NCBI RefSeq assembly: GCF_018336935.1
Contig: NZ_CP068771.1
Coordinates: 744,001 to 808,000, forward strand
Direction of reading: 5' to 3'
Length of the DNA stretch: 64,000 nucleotides
From: Serratia plymuthica
Lineage (GTDB): Bacteria > Pseudomonadota > Gammaproteobacteria > Enterobacterales > Enterobacteriaceae
The notes below the pieces were generated by a model. It did no database searches and was not told where the DNA came from. It saw only the letters and a list, made by a program, of their open reading frames with translations. Below are positions 9,625-17,915 of the stretch, one piece after another; the first letter of the stretch is position 1, and each line of letters starts with the position of its first letter. The position numbers and the translations under genes are program-made.

Positions 9625-12528
9625 GTGAGCGGTTATTTTGACAGTATTCTGAGCGACGACGAGGCCCAGCGTCTGGATCTGGCGTTCAAGACGCTGGGCG
9701 ACCGGGCGGCGGATGCCTCGCAGCCTTTGAGTGAGGCGGAAGAGCTGGCGTGGTTCACCCATCAGCAGCGGGGAGACGGCGGCAGCCAACAGGCGATGGC
9801 GTGGCGGTTGGGCGGTGAGCCGGATATCGGCAGGTTGGCCAGCGCGCTGGAAGCCCTGACGCGGCAGATGCCGGAGCTGGACGTCCGCTATGATTTCGAT
9901 GATGAACGAGGTTTGCGCAAGCTGCGCGGCAATGCGCCGCTGAACCCGGTGGAGATTCAGTCGGTGGCGAGCGAGGAACAGGCGCTCAGCCGCTTGTTGC
10001 AGGCGCAGGCCACACCGCTTGAACTGGCGCGGGAAGCGCCGCTGCGCTTTTTGGTGTTCACGGGCGCAAACGCCGTGCTGGGCGTGGTTGCGCACGATAT
10101 TTTGGCTGAAACGCTGTCATGCCGGCAGTTATTGACCCGGCTGTCGGCACTGTATAACCGGCAGGAGCCGGCATCGATTTATGCCGCCTTGCCGCCGATG
10201 GGGTTAAATGCGCGATTGCCGGAAAGTGCCGGTCTGGCGCTGCCGTGGCCGCGTCATGCGGCGGCGCTGCGGGACTATCGCTCGGTTGTGCCGCAGGATG
10301 GCATTCTGGCGCAGGCCGGCGTACGCGTCGCGACCCGCGTTGCGCGCAGGATGTTGCCTGCCGCCGAAAACCCGGCGCAACTGCTGGCGGCAGTCGCCGT
10401 TCGCTTCGCCGGTTTTATCTCCGCCCAGGCCGGCGGGCAGCCGTTGCAACTGTGCGTGCCGCAGGGGGATGCGCAAGAGGCTATCGGCCTGGAGAGCTGG
10501 ACGGGCACCGCCCGCTTGAAGCGCCTGACTTTGCAACATTCTGATCCCGACCCATTGAACAGGCTGTTGGCGCAACAAATGGCGGAAGAACCGAATCCAG
10601 ACCTGGCCCAACTGTTGGTGACCTGGCTGGCGGATCCGTCGGTGGCTTTGCAGCTCGATGGCGTGAGCGCCGAGCGCCTGTTGTTGCCACCGCTGCATAC
10701 CCCCTTTGAACTGGTGCTGGCCCTCAGCCTGCCGGATCCCGACTCGGTGCTGCTGGAACTGGTCGCGGACCCAAGACTCACCCCACATGCCGCCCCTTTC
10801 CTGCTGGAGCAGTTTGTCGCTTCCCTTGCCGGGCAGAGGGTAGCGGCGGCGCTGCTCCCCGCCAGTGAACGGCCTATGGCGCCGGACGACGGGGCAGATG
10901 AAGAGATCGCGCAGCTGATTTTGGCGGAGTTCCGCGACGCGCTGGCCGCACCGGAGATGACCCTCGATGAAGATTTCTTCGATCGTGGCGGGCACTCGCT
11001 GGTGGCGACCCGCGTTATCGGTCGGCTGCTTAGCCTGCACCGCATCGAGCTTAACATTAACGATCTGTTCAGCCACGCCACCGCCCGTGGGCTGTCGGTT
11101 TACGCGAAACGGCAGGCGGCTGCGGCCCCGGTGGCGGAGCGGGTCACGCAGGAGCAGGGCGAAGCGGTGCAGGCGCCGCTGTCACTGGCGCAGCACTCTT
11201 TGTGGAAGGTTTACGAAGCTTTTGGTCACGACGAAATCTTCAACTTGCCGTTCGCCATCTGTTTCCTCGATCCGGTGGATGAAGGGGCGTTGCGCCAGGC
11301 GTTTATTGACGTGATGGTGCGCCACAGCGTATTGCGCTCGCTGTTTATCGAGCAGCAAGGCGAGGTGCGTCAGCAGGTGGTGCCGGCCGTTGAGCTGCCG
11401 GACTATGCCTGGTTCCGTTTCTCCCATGAAACCCCGGCCGGCGACGCGAGCGAAATGCTGGCCAAAGCCGGTGAACACCGCTTTAACCTGGCCACCGAGC
11501 TGCCGCTGCGCGCCACCTTCCTGCGCGACGCGGCAACGGGCCGGCAGTTGCTCTCGCTGCTGTTCCACCATGTGGTGCTGGACGAGTGGTCGCTGAACCT
11601 GATGATGGAAGAGCTGGGCATTGCCTACCGCCATCGCGTGGCGGGGCAGCCGCCGACGTGGAAAACCGGGGTGCCGCAGTTTTATGCCTTCGCCCGGCAG
11701 CAACAGGCGAGCGGCGTCAGGCAAAAACACCTGGATTACTGGCTCGATAACCTGCGCGATGCGCCGGTCGGCCAACCTTTGTTCCAGCAGGAGCCTTCAC
11801 ACCATCCTGCGGTACCGGCGGAGGCCGATGTCAACGGCGGGTGGCTGGAGTTTGACGTCGATCCGGCGGTGGCCGATGGGCTGTACGCGCAGGCCAGAAA
11901 GAACAACGCTTCGCTGTTCAATGTGGTCTATGCCGGCATTACCACCGCCCTGCGCCTGCTTGGCGGCCCGGCGGACCTGCTGGTGGGCACCTCGACCTCC
12001 GGCCGTAACGACGCCGAATTCTTCGACACCGTCGGCTACTTCACCACCGTGGTCGTACATCGGGTGCGTTTCGCTGACTCACTGACGCTGGCAGGTTTGA
12101 TCGACCAGGTCAAAAACACCATCAACGGCTCGATGCCCTATACCGACATCCCCATCGATCTGGTGGAAGAGGGGCTGTTTGGCGCGCACGCCGATCGCAA
12201 GAATCACATGTTCGAAGTGTTCATTCAGATCCACAGCCGCATCAAGCTGAACGGGGAATTCACTCTGCAAGACGGCAGTACGGTGGCATACCGCCAGGTA
12301 GAGCCGGAAAAAACCGAATCGCTGCTTGGCCTGCAGTTCGAGGTGATGGAGGAAAACCTCGACGGCGTGAAATCCCTGCGCGTGATGATGACCTACCGCA
12401 CCGATCACTACACCGCTCAGCAGGCGGGGCTGATCGCCGGCGCCATTGAGCACGTGTTCTCACATTTTGCGCAGCACGCCGGTGGGGATATCCCGCTGTC
12501 GGCCTTATCGCCGGTGCCGCAGGAATGA
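9625..12528 (+). CDS. NRPS C-T-C protein (VibF C1-PCP-C2 equivalent)
   Basis: 967 residues from a GTG start with AAGGAG nine bases upstream. The first condensation domain (about 30-400) is degenerate: AHDILAE at 156-162 stands where HHxxxDG belongs. The carrier domain (about 425-495) is canonical, DRGGHSL with Ser458. The second condensation domain (about 510-960) has HHVVLDE (H648, H649, D653), so it is catalytically plausible. VibF has the same C1-PCP-C2 end, where C2 transfers the azoline intermediate to the diamine adduct. This is the only functional-looking carrier in the locus, so the separate Cy and A proteins must use it in trans. It lies 100 bp after the receptor gene. Confidence 0.9.
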   Translation: MSGYFDSILSDDEAQRLDLAFKTLGDRAADASQPLSEAEELAWFTHQQRGDGGSQQAMAWRLGGEPDIGRLASALEALTRQMPELDVRYDFDDERGLRKLRGNAPLNPVEIQSVASEEQALSRLLQAQATPLELAREAPLRFLVFTGANAVLGVVAHDILAETLSCRQLLTRLSALYNRQEPASIYAALPPMGLNARLPESAGLALPWPRHAAALRDYRSVVPQDGILAQAGVRVATRVARRMLPAAENPAQLLAAVAVRFAGFISAQAGGQPLQLCVPQGDAQEAIGLESWTGTARLKRLTLQHSDPDPLNRLLAQQMAEEPNPDLAQLLVTWLADPSVALQLDGVSAERLLLPPLHTPFELVLALSLPDPDSVLLELVADPRLTPHAAPFLLEQFVASLAGQRVAAALLPASERPMAPDDGADEEIAQLILAEFRDALAAPEMTLDEDFFDRGGHSLVATRVIGRLLSLHRIELNINDLFSHATARGLSVYAKRQAAAAPVAERVTQEQGEAVQAPLSLAQHSLWKVYEAFGHDEIFNLPFAICFLDPVDEGALRQAFIDVMVRHSVLRSLFIEQQGEVRQQVVPAVELPDYAWFRFSHETPAGDASEMLAKAGEHRFNLATELPLRATFLRDAATGRQLLSLLFHHVVLDEWSLNLMMEELGIAYRHRVAGQPPTWKTGVPQFYAFARQQQASGVRQKHLDYWLDNLRDAPVGQPLFQQEPSHHPAVPAEADVNGGWLEFDVDPAVADGLYAQARKNNASLFNVVYAGITTALRLLGGPADLLVGTSTSGRNDAEFFDTVGYFTTVVVHRVRFADSLTLAGLIDQVKNTINGSMPYTDIPIDLVEEGLFGAHADRKNHMFEVFIQIHSRIKLNGEFTLQDGSTVAYRQVEPEKTESLLGLQFEVMEENLDGVKSLRVMMTYRTDHYTAQQAGLIAGAIEHVFSHFAQHAGGDIPLSALSPVPQE

Positions 12529-12573
12529 CGTTGTTCACCCTAACGGGCTTTATTATTTCAAGGAGATAAACGG

Positions 12574-13806
12574 ATGTCTGGAACAATAGGAACACCCCGC
12601 GCCTTACTGTCGCTGTTGATTGCAACCTCGTTGGTGGTGGCCGGTGCGGCACAGGCTCGCGAGGCCGGGATCAAGCCAGAGGATATCCAGCGTCAGGCGC
12701 TGTCGTCTGCGCTGGTGGAGATGGCCTACAGCCCGAGCCAGCAGTCGCTGTTTGTCAGTGCGCCGGACTGGAAGGAAGAGGCGCGTTCACGCGTGCTGCG
12801 GCTGGATCCGGCCACGCTGGCGGTGCAGGCGGAGATCCCGCTGCAGGTTAAGGGGTTTGGCGTGGCGCTGGATGATGCCGGTAAACGGCTGTATCTGACG
12901 CAGGGCTTCAACGGTTCGGTCGGCGTGGTGGATACTCAGACCAACCGTGCGCTGAGCAGCATCCCGGTGACCGAAAAGACCCTGCTTGAGCAGACCTACA
13001 AACAGGCGGGCATCAGCGGCAAACGGCTGGAGTTCCTGCTCGGGGAGCTTAAACGCTTCAAGATCACCGAGGATTACCAGTACCGGATCCGCGAGGTGAA
13101 ATATGACGCGCAGACCGGTCGCCTGTTCCTGCCGGGGCTGGGATTTGGCGTGGATAGCGTGCTGTTTGTGGTCGACACCCGCAATAACAAGCTGGAAAAA
13201 ATCATTCCCGGTTTTGGCTATAACGCGGTGGGCATCACGCTCGATGAGAAAGGGCGACGGGTATTTGTCTCCAACATGCAGGGGCAGTTGATCACCCTGA
13301 ATGCCGATACGCTGGCGATCACCTCGACGAAAGAGATCCAGGCGGATCAATTGCTGAACCTGGTGTATGACGGCAAGCATAACCGTTTGCTAGGGGTGGA
13401 TCAGGGGATCGATCGCGACGACTACCGCAACACTCATCTGGGGCACGAATACGCCAAGCGCAGCAGCGGGCACCGGGTGTTTGCACTGGATGCGGACAGC
13501 GGCAAGGTGCTGGCCAGCGAACTGACGGATGAAGTGCCGATCGGCCTGCTGTTGGACGACGGCAACCAACGCCTGTACGTTGCCAACCGTAATGGGATCC
13601 GCGTCGAACGGGGTGCCGGCACCTTGACGGTGTTTGATTCGAACACCCTCAAGCGCCTGCAAACCGTGGCGCTGCCGCCGCACCCTAACAGCCTGGCGCT
13701 GGATACGCGCAACAATGTGCTGTTCGTGACGGTGAAAAATGACGGTGCAAGCACCAAGGCCGGCAAACCGGAAAGCGTAGTGCGTATTCAACTGCGCAAA
13801 AACTGA
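12574..13806 (+). CDS. Secreted YncE-like beta-propeller protein
   Basis: 410 residues with an N-terminal signal peptide (cleavage after AAQA). Repeated 40-50-residue blades follow, with motifs such as DDAGKRLYLTQG, DTRNNKLEKI and DDGNQRLYVANRNG, typical of YVTN/YncE seven-bladed propellers. E. coli YncE is an iron-repressed periplasmic protein of uncertain role that has been reported to bind DNA. Here the gene follows the NRPS by 45 bp with its own AAGGAGA, so it is the last gene of the receptor operon. A role in handling the ferric siderophore in the periplasm is inference. Confidence 0.8.
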   Translation: MSGTIGTPRALLSLLIATSLVVAGAAQAREAGIKPEDIQRQALSSALVEMAYSPSQQSLFVSAPDWKEEARSRVLRLDPATLAVQAEIPLQVKGFGVALDDAGKRLYLTQGFNGSVGVVDTQTNRALSSIPVTEKTLLEQTYKQAGISGKRLEFLLGELKRFKITEDYQYRIREVKYDAQTGRLFLPGLGFGVDSVLFVVDTRNNKLEKIIPGFGYNAVGITLDEKGRRVFVSNMQGQLITLNADTLAITSTKEIQADQLLNLVYDGKHNRLLGVDQGIDRDDYRNTHLGHEYAKRSSGHRVFALDADSGKVLASELTDEVPIGLLLDDGNQRLYVANRNGIRVERGAGTLTVFDSNTLKRLQTVALPPHPNSLALDTRNNVLFVTVKNDGASTKAGKPESVVRIQLRKN

Positions 13807-13869
13807 AGCGCTGTGCCGAATAGTGCTACAGATGGGCGGTATTAAACGCGGCTATTTAGCGTTACCGCG

Positions 13870-13899
13870 CTGCGTCAGCCACCGCTGACGCAGTCTTTT
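13870..13899 (+). terminator. Rho-independent terminator of the receptor/NRPS operon
   Basis: A perfect 10-bp stem (13870-13879 with 13884-13893) and 4-nt loop, followed by TCTTTTC, 63 bp after the YncE-like stop. Confidence 0.85.
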
Positions 13900-14017
13900 C
13901 ACTTATCCAGCCAAAACCGCCCTGGCAGGATCGATTCTCTTCTTGGGGGCGCTGCATGCTACGCCCATCTGGATCATCCGACGGTGTTTTTTGTCCGCTG
14001 TTTGGGTGACCGCAGGT

Positions 14018-14248
14018 TCAATAATCGGCATGCTTGTTGCGGTCGAGGCGTGCCTCTGGTGCGCGTTTTTCCGGTGCTGGTTTGTGCGTTTTTCTGAGCG
14101 GTTTTTTATTGTGATGCGGCTTTGGCGGCATTTTATTATTCTGGTGAATTATCGGTTTTTCATGATGTTCATTTATCGGTGGTGCCGCGAAGACCTGTAC
14201 GCTATTTAACGCCATAACGGCGGTGATAATAAGTATCAGTTTTTTCAT
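14018..14248 (-). CDS. Small secreted Lys/His/Pro-rich protein
   Basis: 76 residues from the ATG at 14248. A clear signal peptide (MKKLILIITAV..., cleavage after VFA) is followed by a short mature part very rich in Lys, His, Pro and Arg with no Cys. The start is the internal Met, not the upstream frame start at 14293, because the signal peptide begins there. It lies 62 bp after the small lipoprotein gene on the same strand, with a stem-loop (AGCCCC/GGGGCT, 14286-14305) between. The composition could suit metal or polyanion binding, but no family is recognised. Confidence 0.6.
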   Translation of the reverse strand: MKKLILIITAVMALNSVQVFAAPPINEHHEKPIIHQNNKMPPKPHHNKKPLRKTHKPAPEKRAPEARLDRNKHADY

Positions 14249-14310
14249 TATTATACCCTGAGTTTTAATAAATATATTTTTATTAAGCCCCATGTTGAAG
14301 GGGCTGTTAT

Positions 14311-14448
14311 TTAGCGCGGCGCGTTAAAGTGATAACCTGGCCCGCCTGGGCCACCGCGCCCGCCGCCGCCACCTGGAGGTGGGAATAAACAGCCGGACAG
14401 CATTGCGCTAATAGTCACCGCGCTGATGAACATCAGAATACGACGCAT
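14311..14448 (-). CDS. Small Gly/Pro-rich lipoprotein
   Basis: A 45-residue open frame easily missed because of its size. The ATG at 14446-14448 has AAAGG about ten bases upstream. A 17-residue hydrophobic leader ends in the lipobox LSGC (Cys20), followed by a Pro-Pro-Pro and Gly-rich tail ending in NAPR. The mature lipoprotein would be only about 26 residues. The residue after Cys is Leu, so by the +2 rule it would go to the outer membrane. It pairs with the secreted protein at 14018-14248. Function unknown. Confidence 0.65.
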   Translation of the reverse strand: MRRILMFISAVTISAMLSGCLFPPPGGGGGRGGPGGPGYHFNAPR

Positions 14449-14595
14449 AATATAACCTTTATCGCTAAATCGAGGTGGCTAGTATTATCTTCCGACGCGG
14501 GGGTTAGCAATATGGAAAGGGTAGGCAAACCGAAAAGATTCCGTAAGTAAGATTATTCTAATCGGGGGGATATTGAGCGATTGAGATAAGACGGG

Positions 14596-14934
14596 CTAAA
14601 ACCCGGCCTTGAGCATCTCTTCTCGCAGCAAATCGACGATCGCGGGCTCTATGTCAGGGAACTGTCGCGTAATATCCGCAATCGCCTCCGCGACAGAAGG
14701 CGCTGAAAAGGTGCCTGAGAAAGGCAGAAGAGGAAGGTTGGCGTCGCTGTCCGGAAACTCGCCGCTGATGGTTCCGGTGATCATCCCTCCTTTCTTTTCC
14801 GCAGTGAAGTCGTATTCACCCACGTTTTTATTAATCAGCGTCATTTTTACCTCTATCTCGCCCGGCTCCAGCCGCAGGATCTTTGCATCCCACTCTTCTT
14901 TTTCAAGGATAGTGGTTGAGGTGGAGAATACCAA
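14596..14934 (-). CDS. Hypothetical protein, uncertain start
   Basis: About 112 acidic residues, no signal peptide or membrane segment, with an alternating beta-rich pattern (GEIEVKMTLINKNVGEYDFT) and a helical C-terminus. No family is recognised. The only start codon in frame near the 5' end is TTG at 14934, without a good ribosome site. The frame is open upstream to a stop at 14980-14982, and an AGGGAG lies there. The true 5' end may therefore use an unusual start, or a small frameshift may have damaged it. Confidence 0.45.
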   Translation of the reverse strand: MVFSTSTTILEKEEWDAKILRLEPGEIEVKMTLINKNVGEYDFTAEKKGGMITGTISGEFPDSDANLPLLPFSGTFSAPSVAEAIADITRQFPDIEPAIVDLLREEMLKAGF

Positions 14935-15075
14935 TGAAACGCTGATTTTCAGGCTTTGATTTTGATGCGCGTCAACTCCCTATAAACAGAAGGTAATAAA
15001 ACTGGCCTTGAACCGATAATTTTATTATAAACACCGCCGTTAGGGACAATAGTCGAATCTGAAACGGGAGTGTTT

Positions 15076-15714
15076 ATGATGGCTAAAATGAATCGGTTAA
15101 TCGCCGCTGTACTGCTGATGTTATTGCTTCCTGCCGCTACTGCGGCGGATTATCGCGAAGGCGAACAATATACCCGTCTGGATAAGCCGGTGGCGTCCGC
15201 CCCTGCGGTGGTGGAGTTTTTCTCCTTCTATTGCGGCCCCTGTTATCAGTTTGCCGAAATCTATCACGTGGGCAGCACCGTCAGCCAGGCACTGCCTGCG
15301 GGCACTAAACTGACCAAATATCATGTTGGTCTGATGGGCAAGCTGGGCAATGAACTGACCGAGGCCTGGTCGGTGGCGATGGTGATGGGCATTGAGGACA
15401 AAATCGAAGCTATGCTGTTCGACGAGCTGCAAAAGAAGCGGGCTATCAACAGTGAAGCGGATATCCGGCGGGTGTTTGCCGCCGCCGGCGTCGACGCCGC
15501 CGCTTATGAAAATGCGCGCCACAGCCTGTTGGTGAAAGGCCTGATCGCCAAGCAAAATGAGGCGGTGAAGGCGCTGGACGTGCGTGCGACGCCATCGTTT
15601 TATGTTTCCGGTAAGTACAAAATCGATAATACCGGCATGGCAAGTCAAAGCGTCGACGGCTACGCGAAAGAGTACGCGGCCGTGGTCCGTTATCTGCTGA
15701 CCACCCAGCCTTAA
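15076..15714 (+). CDS. DsbA-family periplasmic thiol:disulfide oxidoreductase
   Basis: 212 residues. The signal peptide ends in PAATAA; the thioredoxin-fold active site CGPC sits in FSFYCGPC near residue 51; the helical insert follows; and the cis-Pro loop is ATPSFYV. Such proteins put disulfides into exported proteins. CGPC differs from the CPHC of main DsbA enzymes, so this may be an accessory paralogue with its own client. The ATG at 15076 has CGGGAG just upstream; 15079 is a close alternative. No DsbB partner is adjacent. Confidence 0.85.
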   Translation: MMAKMNRLIAAVLLMLLLPAATAADYREGEQYTRLDKPVASAPAVVEFFSFYCGPCYQFAEIYHVGSTVSQALPAGTKLTKYHVGLMGKLGNELTEAWSVAMVMGIEDKIEAMLFDELQKKRAINSEADIRRVFAAAGVDAAAYENARHSLLVKGLIAKQNEAVKALDVRATPSFYVSGKYKIDNTGMASQSVDGYAKEYAAVVRYLLTTQP

Positions 15715-15852
15715 TTTCTGAAGGTACAGGGGCGTCCTCTGTGCCTTATTCTTTGTTTTTCTCTCGATTGTTGTGCCAGCCACAAGTGGACGCGCTACGC
15801 TAACCCCACCTTGTTGTCGTCGATATAGTTGTGACTCCTTCGCAGGCGTTAA

Positions 15853-17733
15853 ATGACTTCTGCTACTGACATCCTGGAGCCCTCTATGCCATTACCCTCA
15901 TCAAGCACCATTTACTATGTTGCAACTCTGAATGACGTCGCGTTAAACATCAGCAATACCGAAGAGATTGTTGTAACGGACAGCTATACCGGCGGCCGGT
16001 TTATCAAGCAAGTCACTAGCCCGACGGTAGATCGTTGGGATGTCGACGGTGTAATGCTGATTAAAGACGCCAACAATGTTATTTGGGAGCGAGTTTTTGA
16101 AGACTGTGTCGATCCAGAGTGGTGGGGAGCCCGACCGTTTTACCGTAATAAGTCCGGTAACTTTGTAAACGATGGTTATGACAGCGCCCCGGCATTTAGC
16201 CGTATGTTGGCCTGGTTGGTTGGTACTGCAGGCACAGCGCCGGGTGGCACCTATATTAACTGGACTCCCAAACCGGCAGGCGTGCGCTTTAAAGGTAATC
16301 GTCAATATGGTTTAGGCTCTACCGTTATTTGGAACACGCGCATTAATTTGTACGCTAACGGTGGCGCTATCTTTGCCAACGAAGGTTTTAACCAGGATGT
16401 GAACAACCCGAAAGCCCTGTTGCAGTTGTACAACGAAAAAAATCGGCCGACTATTGAATGCACGCTAGAAAAACTGGAAATGTATTCATGCAGTCCAAAC
16501 CGTATCGACAGCAGCACCATTAATCTGGGTGTGACAGGGATGCTGTTTGAAGGTGAAGGTGTCGCGGGGGATTTCCGTTTTTGCCGATGCGTTGTCCGCG
16601 AGGCAAAATTCTACCATTTCCATACGGCTCCAGCGGTCAGATACGGTGCACGCGCTTATTTGATCCGTTTCTATGACTGCTATTTTTCGCAAAACTCAGG
16701 TGGGGATGTTTATTACCCTGCGGGTATCGCCGACGCCGGGGAGAATCTCAGCTATACCAATTGCACCTTTGCTAATGGAGGGATTCTGAACCTGGAAGGT
16801 GGGGCGCATAACTTCGTCGACTGCTCTGTCGATTATCAAAAGTTTGGTTTTATGATTAAAAACGCGCGGGTAAGCATGCTTGGCGGCCATATGGAGATTA
16901 ACAGTGATGTTACCAACAGCCGGGTGGTGATCACGGGGACCGGCAGTTTTACCGCCGTGGGCACCAAGTTTTACGGTACCACCAATGTAGCCATTACCGC
17001 GCCTTCCTACTTTGATGCTCAACAATATCACAGCAAGGTGATCCTGCAGGACTGTGAGTTTGAGAACACCTTCGGGCATAACAGTTTGTTATCCGGGGAG
17101 GGGCAGTTAAGAACCCAGGGATGTTTTATGGTTAATCAGAACCAATGCCCGGTGTTACAGCCTCTAACCTCAAAAAACAATAAAATGCTGAAGCTGCAAA
17201 CGGCTGAGCAGGTAACCTCTTATTTGGCCACCGTGTTCGGTTACGCCTTTACCGCAGCCAATTATCTTGTGCAAACCGTTTATCCACCAGCCGGGTCTGC
17301 TTTTACCGGTAAGGTCATTGAGATCAGGAAAACGGCCGCGACTACCGGTAGCCAACGGATTGCTATCCCGATGGCGATGGGGGAAGGCAAGGTACCTTAT
17401 TGCCAAGTGCAGGTGATGGGGTCGGTGGAGTTTGCTACCACTGCTGGTTATGCCTTTTCCGGCGAAGGGATCCGCAGTGTGACAGCACCAGTCGGCTATT
17501 ATTTCTCCAACGTTAAGGACACCTGGAACTTCGGTACGGTTAATGTGACCACTACACCAATGACGGCAATCAACATGTTTGGTAACGCCAGCGATTTCAA
17601 CGTAGGCAGCGGGCAAGCGCCGCGTAATATTGCCGACGGTAGCCAGCAATGGCTGTTGTTCTATATCAACCTGACCAACTTGCCAGCCGGTGAGTCGTTA
17701 TATATCGGTAATATCAACTTTAACGTTTTGTGA
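15853..17733 (+). CDS. Phage tailspike-like beta-helix protein (orphan)
   Basis: 626 residues, no signal peptide. The N-terminal part holds DPEWWGARPF followed by a D-rich stretch, the layout seen at the start of pectate-lyase-like phage tailspikes. The middle has repeated short strands with stacked Asn/Gly/Cys turns (LSYTNCTFANGG, HNFVDCSVDY, MLGGHMEI, VILQDCEFENT), typical of a right-handed beta-helix. A distinct C-terminal domain follows. Tailspikes of this type bind or cut surface polysaccharide. No structural phage gene lies nearby and the gene is visibly AT-richer than its neighbours, so recent transfer is likely. An alternative start at 15886 has a better GGAG. Confidence 0.7.
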   Translation: MTSATDILEPSMPLPSSSTIYYVATLNDVALNISNTEEIVVTDSYTGGRFIKQVTSPTVDRWDVDGVMLIKDANNVIWERVFEDCVDPEWWGARPFYRNKSGNFVNDGYDSAPAFSRMLAWLVGTAGTAPGGTYINWTPKPAGVRFKGNRQYGLGSTVIWNTRINLYANGGAIFANEGFNQDVNNPKALLQLYNEKNRPTIECTLEKLEMYSCSPNRIDSSTINLGVTGMLFEGEGVAGDFRFCRCVVREAKFYHFHTAPAVRYGARAYLIRFYDCYFSQNSGGDVYYPAGIADAGENLSYTNCTFANGGILNLEGGAHNFVDCSVDYQKFGFMIKNARVSMLGGHMEINSDVTNSRVVITGTGSFTAVGTKFYGTTNVAITAPSYFDAQQYHSKVILQDCEFENTFGHNSLLSGEGQLRTQGCFMVNQNQCPVLQPLTSKNNKMLKLQTAEQVTSYLATVFGYAFTAANYLVQTVYPPAGSAFTGKVIEIRKTAATTGSQRIAIPMAMGEGKVPYCQVQVMGSVEFATTAGYAFSGEGIRSVTAPVGYYFSNVKDTWNFGTVNVTTTPMTAINMFGNASDFNVGSGQAPRNIADGSQQWLLFYINLTNLPAGESLYIGNINFNVL

Positions 17734-17748
17734 TTCTGTTTATATGGC

Positions 17749-17773
17749 AAACCCGGCCACGGCCGGGTTTTTC
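17749..17773 (+). terminator. Rho-independent terminator
   Basis: AACCCGGCC (17750-17758) pairs with GGCCGGGTT (17761-17769), followed by a T run, 16 bp after the tailspike-like stop. Confidence 0.88.
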
Positions 17774-17915
17774 CTTTATGCATGGTGAAAGGGCAATCTG
17801 TGATCCCTGCGCCAGATCGCCGTCCCGGCGTTGATTGTGTGTTATCGGGTTGTTATGTTTATTTTCTGTTCAGCAAGGCTCGCGGTTTTATCGCGGGTGT
17901 TTGAAGGGGAAAATC

